Shown piece after piece: positions 36,966-47,590 of a stretch of DNA of 64,000 bases; position 1 is the first letter of the stretch, and each line of letters starts with the position of its first letter. Source of the DNA: Cycas panzhihuaensis. Its lineage: Eukaryota; Cycadophyta. The position numbers and the translations under genes are program-made. Under the pieces are notes generated by a model. The model made no database searches. It was not told the DNA's origin and saw only the letters and a program-made list of their open reading frames with translations. Location: assembly GCA_023213395.1 (NCBI GenBank), contig CM041465.1:25365741-25429740 (forward strand), written 5' to 3'.

Positions 36966-37730
36966 TTTAGGATGACAAATTGTAAGCTTGCACTAATTCC
37001 CATAGAGATAGGAACCAAGTTAAATATAGATGAACAAGGAAAACCTTTTGATTCTGCTTTATACTGCTATTTAGTTGGGAGTCTTATCTATCTCACCCAC
37101 ACTTATCTAGACATCTTATATATAATAGGAATCTACTCTAGGTATATTTCACAACCTAAAGCATCTCATTAGAAAGCAACCACTAGGATCCTCAAATATA
37201 TCTGTAGAACTCATTAGTTTGACCTTGAATACAACAAGACTGAATCACCTATTCTAAAGGGGCATACAAAGGCTAACTAGGCTAGTTGCTAGGATATATG
37301 GTATTCAACTTTAGGCTATTATTTTGATATGAACTCAATTGTAATCTCTTGGAGCTATAAGAAGCAGCCTAATGTTGCCTTTTCCTCCACTGAAGTAGAA
37401 TATAAAGTAGTTGTCCATGGTAAAACTGAGCTGATTTAGCTCAGAAGGATTCTCACTAAGCTTGGACTTTAGTAGACTTCACCAACCACCCTGTACTGTG
37501 ATAATCAAAGTGTATTGAAGATGACAAAGAATCTTATATTCCATGCTAGAACCAAGTACATTAAGGTCCACCATCACTTCATATATGAGCATCTCTAAAA
37601 TAGAGAAGTTGATCTCATCTACTATCCTACTGAAGACTAGGTTATAGACATCTTCATTAAAGCACTTGGTAAACCAAAGTTTGAATGGTTTAGATTTGGA
37701 CTTGGTATTCGAAGAAATGAAGTTGTTATT
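36966..37730 (+). pseudogene. Cop6 RNase H (broken)
   Basis: SALYCYLVGSLIYLTHTYLD (about 37051-37110) is the RT/RNase H link. Later parts read ISWSYKKQPNVAFSSTEVEY near 37345-37400, CDNQSVLKMTKNLIFHARTK near 37498-37557 and HHHFIYEHL. It ends about ten bases before the 3' LTR. Trp and Gln codons are the main stop sites. Confidence 0.87.
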
Positions 37731-37739
37731 AAGGGAGGG
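37731..37739 (+). promoter_or_regulatory. Cop6 polypurine tract
   Basis: AAGGGAGGG directly before the LTR start. Confidence 0.85.
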
Positions 37740-38124
37740 TATTAAAACTTTGTAATATCCCCTCCATCTCTTCTCTTTTATATAAACTAATGTTTATAAT
37801 ATATTAATGGATCCTTGATGTAATTTAATCATATTGTATAGTAAGGTCGATTCCACCTCTTATGCTATTAAGTTGGCCTATCCTATTGCAATGTAATCTT
37901 GGTAGATAGCTATAAATATTGCCCTATATACTTGTACATTAATATTGATTTATGATTAATGTAGAAACTCTGCCTAAGAGAGAGCCTACGGTGTGGCAAA
38001 TTCACCTATACCTTTGCATTACTCATTTGTTGTAATTATTTGCTTGATATATTGAATATTTATTAATATTTTGATCACTATACTTGAATCAAGGTATACG
38101 TATATAGATCCTAATGTTTTCACA
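37740..38124 (+). repeat. Cop6 3' LTR
   Basis: 385 bp, partner of 30827-31184. It contains a GCTATAAATATTGCC box near 37921 and a segment around 37973-38010 (GAGAGCCTACGGTGTGGC) that is absent from the 5' LTR but has a counterpart in Cop2 near 7035-7060. The 5' LTR has probably lost it by deletion. Confidence 0.92.
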
Positions 38125-38860
38125 ATATTTTTCTTATTATATTTGTTTAAAAAAATAATGGGTTATTTAGGTTATATGTGGATTATCATAAACTTAATAA
38201 AATAACCATAAAAAATAAGCTTCCCAATCTAAAAATCAATGGCATATTGGATGAAATTCATGGTACCATCATTTTTACCAAGTTAGAACTCTAATTAGAA
38301 TACTATTAAATCCCCATTACACTTGAAGACTAGCACAATACTTTTTGAATGCACCACATCCATTTTAAATTTCATGTCATGTCTTTTGGCTTGTGTAATA
38401 CTTTAGCTACATTTTAATTCCTAATGAATAAGGTGTTTGACCCATACCTTAGGAAAATTATTATTTTTTTCTTTAATGATATTCTCATCGATAGCATAGG
38501 TATAGCTATTCATACTTGGCATTTGGAGACAATCCTTAAAATTCTAGCTAAACAACAATTATATGCTAAGCTCTCTAAATGTGAGTTTAGTAAGTCTAAA
38601 CTATAATACATTGGCCACGTTATCTCCATTAAAGGTATCTGAGTTAATCTTGATAAAATATTAGTCATTATAAATTAGCCAACTCTAAGAAACCTTACCT
38701 AACTACATCATTTCTTGGGGCTTACTAGATTCTATAGGCAGTTCATCAAGAAGTATGCAACATTAAGAATACCATCAACCAATTTACTCTAGAAAGATTA
38801 ATGGCCACTTGCTATTATGATGCCTTTATTCATCTTAAAGAAGTCATGTCCTCCACTTTG
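38125..38860 (+). pseudogene. Gyp3 reverse transcriptase, main part (broken)
   Basis: It continues from 30826: KNNGLFRLYVDYHKLNKITI (about 38149-38208), then KINGILDEIHGTIIFTKLEL and MSFGLCNTLATF near 38380-38410. The active site is FFNDILID at about 38465-38490, so YxDD has become FFND and the enzyme is dead. CEFSKSKLQYIGHVIS-like text near 38580-38625 and FLGLTRFYRQFIKKYA near 38712-38760 complete the RT. Stops fall mostly at Gln. Confidence 0.87.
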
Positions 38861-40160
38861 GTTTTGGCTATACTAGGCTTCTCTAAATCATTCTAACTAG
38901 AATGTGACATATAAGGTTTTAGCTTAGGTGTGGTATTTATATAAAACATACACACACCCAATTACTTTTGAAAGCTAAAAACTTAAAGACCATAAGTGTA
39001 GGTTTTCAACTTACCAAAACGAAATGAAGGCCATTTTCCATGCCATCAAGAAATGGTGATAATATCTTATTGGATCAAAATTTACTATCATAAATGATCA
39101 CCATAGCCTTTGTTGCTATTAGACCAACTAGTTCTATTCAAGAAACAAGCTAAATGGGTTGAGTGACACCAAGTTTTTGACTTCATGATCACTTATAAGA
39201 AAGGCAAAGACAATGTAATGGAAAATACTTTTTCCCACTTTCCAACTAACCCATCCTCCATTCCTTCACAAGAAAGATCCATTCATGTCATCTCCTCACC
39301 CCATCCCATATGGGTACAAGACTTGACTTAGGAGAACTAGTCTTAACCAAATTATGACAAGTGGGCCAACAAAGTTTACACTAAAAAAAAAATGGTCCAT
39401 ATAAAACAAACTTCTTTTATATAGAAATTGCATATTCATCTACCCAACCTCTAACTTTATTCTTCAAATCTTAGTAGAGTACTTCTTTACTCCATTAGGA
39501 GGCTATTTTGAATTTGATAAAACTTATCAACAAATTTATTCTAACTTCCTTTGGTTGTACATAAAATCATCTACTCTAACATTTATTTTTGAATACGATA
39601 CATGTCAATGTAATGAAGCTGATAGTAAAGCCTAACCACGTATGCTATAACCACTCCACATTCCACAAGGGAAATGAAAAGATACTTCCACAAACTTCAT
39701 TATGGGTCTACCTCTATTTTCTAGGTATGACTCTATATTAGTGGTTATTGAATACTTGGTAAAATACACATATTTTTTATGAGTCTACACTTTATATAAA
39801 GCACCACATATTATAGATATATACCTCCAAATGATATTCTATTTCTATAATTTTTCATTAACCATCATATGTGATTAAGATCCAAAATTCACTAGCTCCT
39901 TTTAACAAGAGCTCTTTTGAGCCTTAGGTACATGGTTTAACATGAGTTCTACATATCACCCCAAAATAGATGAACAATCAAAACTTTTTAATAAACCATT
40001 GGAAACTAACTTATATTGTTATACATCTAAATACCAAATAAAATTGCCATCATGGTTGATTGTAGTAGAATATTGGTATAATTTCTCTTACCATTCATCC
40101 ATAAGAATATCTTCATTTATGGCCTGTTATGATTACCCCCTACCATCCTACTATACATAA
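38861..40160 (+). pseudogene. Gyp3 RNase H and integrase (broken)
   Basis: RNase H is faint: NEMKAIFHAIKKW near 39023-39060, then LIGSKFTIINDHHSL. Integrase has a zinc region with D-T-C-Q-C-N near 39598-39615. FIMGLPLFSRYDSILVVIEY near 39697-39755 is the first core motif, with the catalytic Asp lost. Then come CD-x-DPKFTS near 39870, and MSSTYHPKIDEQSKLFNK at 39942-39995 where the catalytic Glu is replaced. WLIVVEYWYNFSYHSSIRI (about 40056-40110) is the standard core end. Confidence 0.85.
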
Positions 40161-40735
40161 GAAACTAACCTTTATACCTTGATTATACAATAAAAACTAC
40201 AATATATGGACTAAATTTTAAACACCCTTAAGCAAAATCTAGTTGTAGATGAGAATCAAATGAAGTAATTAGTAGACTATCATAATTTAGATCACTCTTT
40301 TGACATTAGTGATATTATGTTTCTATGCCTTCAACCATATAGGAAACAATCTCTCAAACAACATAGGAATCATAAGCTCAGCCCACGCTATTATGGCCTT
40401 TATAAAGTCCTCTAATGTGTTGGTGAAGTGGCCTATGCTTTGAAACCCCTATCTAATACCAAGATTCATAATGTCTTCCATGTTTTCTATCTCAAGAAAT
40501 ATCTTGGTAAGGGCATAACTCCAAAAATAATCCTACCCATCTTGGATGGAGAATAAACTTTCACTATTCCCCTAGGATGCATCTTGGCTAATAAATAATA
40601 CTATTTCTAGAATAGGATAATTACTAAGTATTTTGTATAGTGGGTTGGTTGTAAACCAAGTGAGGTGACTTGGGAATCAATGAATTTTATTAAGTAGCAT
40701 CTATATCTCCTTTTCTTCAGGGACTTAACATCTTA
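40161..40735 (+). pseudogene. Gyp3 integrase C-terminus with chromodomain
   Basis: PRYYGLYKVL near 40384-40414 and HNVFHVFYLKKYLGKG near 40467-40515 are the GPY/F-like end of integrase. The chromodomain at about 40575-40700 reads ILANKQYYFQNRIITKYF, W-V-G-C-K-P and VTWESMNFI, counting two TAG codons as Gln. The aromatic and TWE residues of chromodomains are recognisable. This places Gyp3 among the chromoviruses, whose chromodomain is thought to direct insertion to particular chromatin. Confidence 0.85.
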
Positions 40736-40746
40736 GGGGAGGGGAC
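40733..40746 (+). promoter_or_regulatory. Gyp3 polypurine tract
   Basis: TTAGGGGAGGGGAC directly follows the end of Pol and precedes the 3' LTR. Confidence 0.85.
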
Positions 40747-41110
40747 TAATTACATGACCACATGCAACTAGTAGAACTAGGATATTATTACTCATAGTTA
40801 AGGCACTAGGAGGTCAAGTGCTAGTTATTAACTTTTATATGTGGGCCATTAAAGCCACCAATGAAATGTAAGGCCATTTAGCCTGCTAATAGGATTGCAT
40901 GGAAAAGGATCTCTTCTGTTTATTTAAGGACTATAGATTATAGAGGAAGGATGTTGTGTAATTATTTTCTCTTATGATATTGGTGCTTTGATACTCTTCT
41001 GTTCTCTTTTGTGTCTATTAGAACTCTTTGGTGTACTTTACTTTTATAATCAATTCCCAATAAGAACATATGTATTTTAGTTTCCTTCTTATTTTCCATT
41101 ATTAATTCCA
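40747..41110 (+). repeat. Gyp3 3' LTR (right end uncertain)
   Basis: It follows the polypurine tract and starts TAATTACATG, probably from an original TG. No 5' partner is in the window. The end at about 41110 is a guess from a CA there. Confidence 0.45.
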
Positions 41111-41295
41111 TATGTGAGCAAATGTAGGATAGTCATATCTCAATTATCTTACAATTTCATAGATAAAGTATCCAAGGTTTGCAATCATTATAACTCCATT
41201 TTACTTAAATGCCTTTAATAGGTATATCATAGAAATTAGTTGAGAGAACAACTTTGTCTATTCTTATCTTAACCTTATAATATATATGCTTCCTT

Positions 41296-41481
41296 TGTTA
41301 AGATAAAGACAAAAGAGAACAAAGAAATCTGAGAGAAACTCATATCATGTATTCACGAAGAAGATGTACATTTATACAATGTCTAGAATCAACCACCTTT
41401 AACTCCCATAATGAGAAGTTGACAAGTGGCCTTCTTTAACTTAATGATTTTGGATTAGTGATATAACATTATATTCTAACA
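41296..41481 (-). repeat. Cop7 3' LTR
   Basis: 186 bp, TG...CA. The polypurine tract AAGAGAGGG (41482-41490, minus strand) touches it. Confidence 0.95.
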
Positions 41482-42020
41482 CCCTCTCTTAATGTTTTAT
41501 CTAACTAATCCAATTTTGTCCCTTAATATTTGGAAACAATCCTTTCCAAAGGGTTTTGTTAGAATGTCTGCTACTTGATTTTGGGTTGGACAATATTTTA
41601 GATCTATTTCTTTATTTTGGACCTTTTCTCGAATGAAGTGATGCTGAACTTCTATGTGTTTTGTTCTTGCATGGAATACATGATTCTTTGTTAACTTGAT
41701 GGCACTTTGATTATCACAGAAGAGGTCTGTAGCTATTGCTTGTGATACTTCCAGATCTTCCAGAAGTTTCCTGAGCCAAACTGCTTCTGTGGTAGCACTT
41801 ACTGCTGACTTGTATTCTGCTTCTGTTGATGACAATGCTATAGTTGGTTGTTTCTTGCAGCTCCAAAATATTGGTGAAGATCCTAAAAAGAAGCAGTGTC
41901 CACTAGTTGATTTTCTTTGCTCCTTATCACCTGCCTAGTCTGAGTCACAAAACCCATTTAAATGAAAGGAATTTTCTCTTGAGTACTTTAGCTTTAGATC
42001 TATTATCCCTTTAAGATATC
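41482..42020 (-). pseudogene. Cop7 RNase H (nearly open)
   Basis: From 41835 leftward it is open: SSTEAEYKSAVSATTEAVWL, LFCDNQSAIKLTKNHVFHAR, TKHIEVQHHFIREKV and QVADILTKPFGKDCF. These are complete family motifs with the acidic active-site residues in place (the Asp of CDN, the Glu of TEAEY). The upstream part reads NGFCDSD-x-AGDKEQRKSTSG, where TAG replaces the Trp of DWAG at 41935-41937. The stop at about 41497 is the natural end, about 15 bases before the LTR. Confidence 0.92.
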
Positions 42021-43251
42021 TTAAGATTCATTTGGTAGCATTCCAATGTCTCTGTTTGGGTTCATGCATGTATCTAGAGATCAAACTCATAGCATAGGCA
42101 ATATCAGGTCTGGTTGTTGTGAGATAAATCAAACTTCTGACAAGTTGTTTGTACAAGTTTGGATTGCTACTCACCTCTGTTGGATCTAGGACAAGGTTGT
42201 AGTTGACTTCCATTAGGGTTGCGCATGAATTGTAGTTTTCCATCTTGAACTTGGTTAACAGATTACTGATGTATCTGCTTTGACTCAGGGTGATTGAGCC
42301 ATCCTACTATTCAACTTGAATTCCCAAATAATAGTTTAGCAATCCTAAATCTGCCATTTTGAATTTGTTTTCTAGTTGTTTTTTGATGTCTGCAATAGAA
42401 TCATCATCATTACCTGTGAGAATCATATCATCCACATATACTACTATTATAGTTATTGTACCATTCCTTGACTTTGTATACATGCTTGAGTCAGCACTGC
42501 TCCTTTGGAATCCATACTTACACAGATGTTCATCAAGCTTGGCATACCAGACTCAAGGTGCTTGTTTCAACCCATACAAGGCCTTTTTTAACCTGCAGAC
42601 CAGATGTTCTTGTCTTGGTTTAATATATCCTTCAGGTTAAGATAGATAGACTTCTTCTTGAATTTCTCCATTTAGGAAAGCACTTTTAACATCTAATTGA
42701 TATACTTTCCAATTTTTGTGTGTTGCCAATGCAATAATTGTTCTGATTATATTTAGTTTGGCAACTGGTGAGAAGGTTTCTTCATAGTCTATGCCTTCTG
42801 TTTGAGTGTATCCCTTAACAACAAGTCTGGTCTTATGTTTTTCTACTTAGCCATTTGAACCTCTTTTAATTTTGAAGATCCACTTGCAATCCACAACTGA
42901 TTTGTTGGGAGGTAAATTAACCAATTCCCAAGTTTGATTTTTGATAATGGAGTCAAATTCAATGTCCATTGCTTTTCTCCATTCTGCATGATCTTTGGCT
43001 TCTTCAAAGGATTGTGGTTCTATACTGCATGCCAAGGCTTTTGGTCTTTGACTTCTGGTTCTATGGGGGAAATTTTCCCCTTTGCTTTCTTCTATGGTTT
43101 TTAAATACCATTTTGGAACTTTCGTTACCTTCTTTGTTGGGTAACTCCTGACAATTTCCTTATTAGAATCTGAAGTGGAATCTAAAGACGAAGATTCATC
43201 TGAAGTTGATGTATCTGAATCCTTTACATCTGGAGTAGGATGAGGAATCAT
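42021..43251 (-). pseudogene. Cop7 reverse transcriptase (few lesions)
   Basis: A Ser/Asp-rich linker, DTSTSDESSSLDSTSDSN, opens this part near 43195. Then come FEEAKDHAEWRKAMDIEFDS, NQTWELVNLPPNKSVVDCKW (about 42873-42932), [20 protein letters not shown] and [20 protein letters not shown] near 42640-42700. The active site VVYVDDMIL near 42420-42446 is intact. ILRYLKGIIDLKLKYS lies near 41980-42020. Three or four stops remain, nearly all TAG at Trp or Gln positions. Confidence 0.92.
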
Positions 43252-44480
43252 TTCAATTTCTCGAGATTATCTAGAGTTTTTGTTTTCTTCATTAAAAACA
43301 ACATCTCTGCTGATATAGATCTTGTTAGTTTTAGGATCTATGCATTTGTATGCTTTTGAGGTTTTACTATGCCCGATCATTATGCATTCTAGACTTTTTT
43401 AGTCTAATTTCAGTCTTTTCTTGTCTGGAATGTGAACAAATGCCTAACTACCAAATACCTTTAGGTGACTTATATCTGGCTTCCTTCTAGTCCATACTTC
43501 TTCTGGAGTGAGATTTTCAACTGCCATTGTTGGGCTTCTATTCATTAAATAGCATGTTGTACTTACTGCTTCAGCCCAATATGTTTTTTATACATTCTTT
43601 GAATGTATCATGCAACGTGCCATTTCAACAATGGTTCGATTCTTTCTTTTAGCAACTCCGTTGGACTGAGGTATGTATGGAGTTATGAGTTGTCTTCGAA
43701 TTCCTCTAGATTTATAATAGTTCATAAAATCCTATGAGATGTATTCTCCCCCTCTACCAGATCGAATTCATTTGACTTTTGTATTGCTCTCCAATTCGGC
43801 TTTGGCTTTAAATTCTTTGAATGCATCTAAAGCTTCTGACTTAGTATGTAAGAAATAGACCCAGACTTTCCTTGTTAGGTCATCTATGAAAGTAATAAAG
43901 TATTTCTTTTTGCTAATAGAAAGAAGGGTAAATGGTCCACAGAGATCAGTGTGGACTAGTTCTAATTTCTCCTTTGCACGCCATTTACTTTCTTGAAAGG
44001 GCATTCTATATTGATTACCAAATTGACAATCTTTACAAAAGAATTGGTCAGATGTGAAATGTGGCAAGCCACTTACTAATCTAGTCTTCTCCATATTCTT
44101 CAACTTGTCTATGGGAAGATGACCATGCTTAAAATGCCATATTTCATTATTATGGTTCGTAGCAGAAAATGCTTTTACATCAGATTGAATAGGTTGCGAA
44201 AGCAGCCTGTATAGATCATTTTTTTCGACTCCTTTTGTAATTACATTTCCTTTGCTATCAAATATAAAGCAAAAACCCTTTTCATCAAATACAGTACACA
44301 ATCCTTTCCTTTTGAGCTGAGAAATAGAAAGGAAATTCATTTTCAAACCTGGTACATAGAGAACATTTTCAATTCACCCTGCTCTATTTTCGATTGTCAC
44401 CGCCACAGTTCCAATGCCTTTGATTTCAAGGGGGTACTTATCTCCAAGTTCCATAGATTTATTAGTGGTATATGGATGCA
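43252..44480 (-). pseudogene. Cop7 GAG-pre-integrase and integrase (few lesions)
   Basis: MKMNFLSISQLKRKG starts the linker at 44346. The zinc-binding HHCC is complete: WHFKHGHLPIDKL with HxxxH near 44105-44145, and CKDCQFG with C-x2-C near 44025. The core has LVHTDLCGPF (catalytic Asp) near 43940, then FITFIDDLTRKVWVYFL. RGGEYIS (second catalytic Asp region altered to Gly) is at about 43740, and NRTIVEMARCMIHSKN near 43600-43640. WTRRKPDISHLKVFGS and LECIMIGHSKTSKAYKC follow. Confidence 0.92.
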
Positions 44481-45510
44481 GCTCTTCAAACCATTCTTTA
44501 TGACTGGTCATATGTCGTTAGGCTCCTGAATCAATGTACCATACATCTTTGTCTTATAGGTTGACTGATAATGCAGCTATAAGAGCAATGGGCTCTTCGT
44601 CTAGATCACTATCATTAGATTGTTCTTTGCTATAGTTGACCATTGGTTGTTTCCCTCTCTGAATTTGATCTTTCTTGCATTGATACGGATAATGTCCTAA
44701 CTGACCACAATGATAGCAGGTATCAAAAGTTTTGCAAGAATTTGCAAAGTGTCCAGTCTTACCACAACTTTAGCATATGATATTTCAACCACGTCCTCTA
44801 GAATCAGACCATCTCCCACGGGATGAGGAACGTCCTTCGGCTACTCTACCTCTTGCTCTGCTTCATCCTTTGAAACCAAAACTTAGCTTTGATGCAAAAG
44901 CATCTTCAATTTTGGATGCATCTTCATATCTCTTATTCCTCTGTTCCTGTTGGAGTAACATCCCAGTTAATGTATCCAAAGTGATTGTTGTCATTTGATT
45001 TGTATTAGCAATGGTGTTTATCGTAACATCAAATGACTTGGGAAGCTTGTCGATGATGAGTTCTATTATTTCATGTTTTGAAAGAGGGTCTCCAGCATTG
45101 GCAAGATTGTTCCTAAATGATATTATTTTGTGAATAAGCTGTGTGACAGTCTCTGTTTCTTTCATTTGAACATTGAAGAGTTCTCTTTTAAGAGCAATTA
45201 TTTTAGCTTTATTTTTCTACCCATATATATTTTCTAAATATTTCTAAATACTATTAGTAGAGTATAAATTTTCAATGTAAATAAGCAGAGGATCTGAGAT
45301 TGACAGTTTCAATATAATTACTCTGGCATTGTCTCGTTCTTCCCAACTTGTTTATGCAGCACCAACATCTTTGGGTTTATCTTCACTGCCAAGAGCAATT
45401 TGCCAAGCATTGTTGGCCCTAAGCAATGTTTCAACTTTTATTTTCCAGACGTGATATTTATCATCAGTGAGTTTATCACCATCAGATAGAGCTAAAATGG
45501 AAGAAGCCAT
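44481..45510 (-). pseudogene. Cop7 Gag with two zinc knuckles, and protease
   Basis: The ATG at 45510 gives MASSILALSDGDKLTDDKYH, then VWKIKVETLLRANNAW with the Gag tryptophan intact. The long open part 45165-44863 covers the Gag C-terminal core (LIHKIISFRNNLANAGD, FDVTINTIANTNQ). An Arg/Gly-rich stretch follows. Two CCHC knuckles lie at 44734-44775 (C-x-S-C-G-K-T-G-H-F-A-N-S-C, one stop) and 44677-44718 (C-Y-H-C-G-Q-L-G-H-Y-P-Y-Q-C, intact). The protease is VWYIDSGA then HMTSHKEWF near 44505-44550, with the catalytic DSG intact. Gag and protease appear to share one frame, as in most copia elements. Confidence 0.92.
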
Positions 45511-46146
45511 TAAAAACCCCTAAATCTGATTTCTGAGGTCTAGGACCGTACTGCTGTATGGATTTCTGTACGATACAAAATCTATACAGATAGGTACAAA
45601 TGTACCTCAAAAGAAGCATTTTTTTAGGGCATCTAGGGTTCTAAAGTCAGATTTTGAATTCGACTTAGAAAACTCCAGAAAACTGCCTTGGAACAGAAAT
45701 TGGGAAACTAGGTTTTTGAGCAAAAAATGCTTTAAAAAGCTTGAAAAATTCATGAATCTTGTACGGAAATGTTCCCAGCAAGGACGTAATAAATAAGCCT
45801 CTGATTTTAGATAAATTTCTCAAAGAAATTTGAAGAAAATTCAGAGAAAAAAGAAGAAATCTATGAAAAAACATGCTTACCTATTTTTGGGGGAAAATGC
45901 CTTGAAAATGGCTTTGAATCCACTCATCGTAGAAGAGAAAATTTCTTGTGATGATCAGATCTATATGTTGGCCAAATTTCATCTCAATCATAGAAGTTTG
46001 ATTTTCTTATCCGATGCAAGTATGATTACGCATACAGTGTCCGAAATTCCGTCTTGAGGTTTGTGTGAGAAGACTACCATGTGACTTAATTACTCCTTCT
46101 TCTTGAAGTGTTCTTCAATCCTAGTTAGATGGCTCCAGGGTGGCCC
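45511..46146 (-). other. Cop7 short leader
   Basis: About 640 bp between primer site and gag start, much shorter than the 2-3 kb leaders of Cop2, Cop3, Cop4 and Cop6. It lacks their conserved block. No gene is seen. Confidence 0.75.
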
Positions 46147-46158
46147 GCTCTGATACCA
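46147..46158 (-). promoter_or_regulatory. Cop7 primer binding site, tRNA-iMet
   Basis: On the minus strand it reads TGGTATCAGAGC, directly touching the LTR at 46159. Confidence 0.96.
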
Positions 46159-46344
46159 TGTTAAGACAAAGATAGAAGAGAACAAAGAATCCTGAGAGAA
46201 ACTCATATCATGTATTCACGAAGAAGATGTACATTTATACAATGTCTAGAATCAAACACCTTTAACTCCCATAATGAGAAGTTGACAAGTGGCCTTCTTT
46301 AATTTAATGACTTTGGATTAGTGATATAACATTATATTCTAACA
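46159..46344 (-). repeat. Cop7 5' LTR
   Basis: 186 bp, partner of 41296-41481. Confidence 0.95.
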
Positions 46345-47590
46345 TCCTTTAGATAGTTGTGTTGTTGGCTAGTTATAGTAATAATTTAGTTTTGGGCTTT
46401 ACGAATATGCCTAGCCTCATAGTTATTACTAGATCTAATAAATTATAAGTCATTCTTAGATCGATAAGAGTTATTATTACCTCCCTTATGATACATCAAT
46501 TTAGTTTTAAGGCTTTCAATTATTTAAATGTTAAAGATAATATCATCCTTTCTTGAAATGATATTATTATATCTTTTGGCTTCAATCTTGTTTAAATGGC
46601 ATGTCCTACTAGTACAATATACTAACCCTTAACTATTTTCTTATTAGTTATTATGATCCCCTATATGGGAGTTATAATATCCTTTTACTTTGTGTATTTC
46701 TCTTAGAAATCAGTGTGTTTATATGGTTTTAGTTATAAGTTTGGTTTATATGCCATGACCAATTTTGCTTCATGTTGCTCTTTTACCTCCTATGTGTGAG
46801 ATTCTTTTTCTTTTTCTTTACCTTTCTCCATCATCTTTTATTTTCCTTAACTTTTTCTTTTATATCTCATTCATCTTTATCAAACCCTTCATTCATATTA
46901 TGCTCTTAGATATTTTTGTGCTCCTTTAATTTTAATTCTTTTATGACAACTATTACTACTTAGTGTTGCTCTTTCTTTTCCTTAAATTCTTCAACATTTG
47001 TATGAGATCTCTCTAATTAGATATTCAAAATTAGAAGAATACTTATTTTATTATTATTCGTTATTAGAGTTTGCCTTATTTATTTTGATATATCCTTAAT
47101 TTTCTCAAAACCTTTATTTAATTTTGGAATGAGTGTCTTCTCTTTTACCTACTTCTAATATCCATTTGCTAGCCTCTAAACAACTTGCTTAAAGGACATT
47201 TAAGCATTAGTAGCACCAATCTCTGGTCAATATTTGAGAGAAAATCCGTTCATTGATGAGGAAGAAACCTTTTTTCACGTGTTAGTACTCTTTGATGTCT
47301 ACATATAAATGTCTTTGCTATTTGATTCTCTACCATTGGTTGTATTATTAAGTCATTTATGCAAATTCCATAATATATTTATATCTCTCCTTATACTAAT
47401 ATTTGTGTTGTATTTTTTACTTTATATTTTCTCTTTCTCATATTATTTTGCCAGTTATATCTTTGTGCCTCCATTTGTTTACATCCTTTCTTACATTGCA
47501 TATAGGTTACTCTCTATGATTTATATTCTTCACTTTATTTTTTTTGTGGTTGATTTCATATTGATCAACAGTCCTCATCACTACTAGGGA
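46345..47590. other. T-rich stretch without a recognisable gene
   Basis: It is the sequence originally continuous with 41111-41295, now separated from it by Cop7. Pyrimidine-rich tracts give hydrophobic open frames on the plus strand (for example 47309-47587) that look like composition artefacts. A TATATAAG box lies near 47612. Confidence 0.5.

Larger units (their letters stand above)
30827..38124 (+). mobile_element. Cop6: complete copia element, nested in Gyp3 RT
   Basis: LTRs lie at 30827-31184 and 37740-38124, with 5-bp duplicated target ATATT at 30822-30826 and 38125-38129. Internal order: primer site, leader with conserved block, gag, protease, integrase, RT, RNase H, polypurine tract. 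The LTRs start TA where TG is normal and end in CA. All domains are present, but each is broken by stops and shifts. Confidence 0.95.
41296..46344 (-). mobile_element. Cop7: complete, best-preserved copia element
   Basis: Two 186-bp LTRs (41296-41481 and 46159-46344) show 8 differences by eye, about 96 percent identity. Both begin TGTTAAG and end CTAACA. The duplicated target is TCCTT at 41291-41295 and 46345-46349. The primer site is perfect and touches the LTR. Gag, two zinc knuckles, protease, integrase, RT and RNase H are all readable with far fewer lesions than elsewhere. It is the youngest full element in the window, though several in-frame stops keep it inactive. Confidence 0.97.

Noticed and set aside
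42359-42640. 93-residue plus-strand frame
   Set aside because: It is the antisense shadow of the Cop7 RT around its YVDD box.
47309-47587. 92-residue hydrophobic frame resembling a membrane protein
   Set aside because: The DNA is strongly T-rich, which yields Phe, Leu and Ile codons by composition; no motif or homologous family is recognised.
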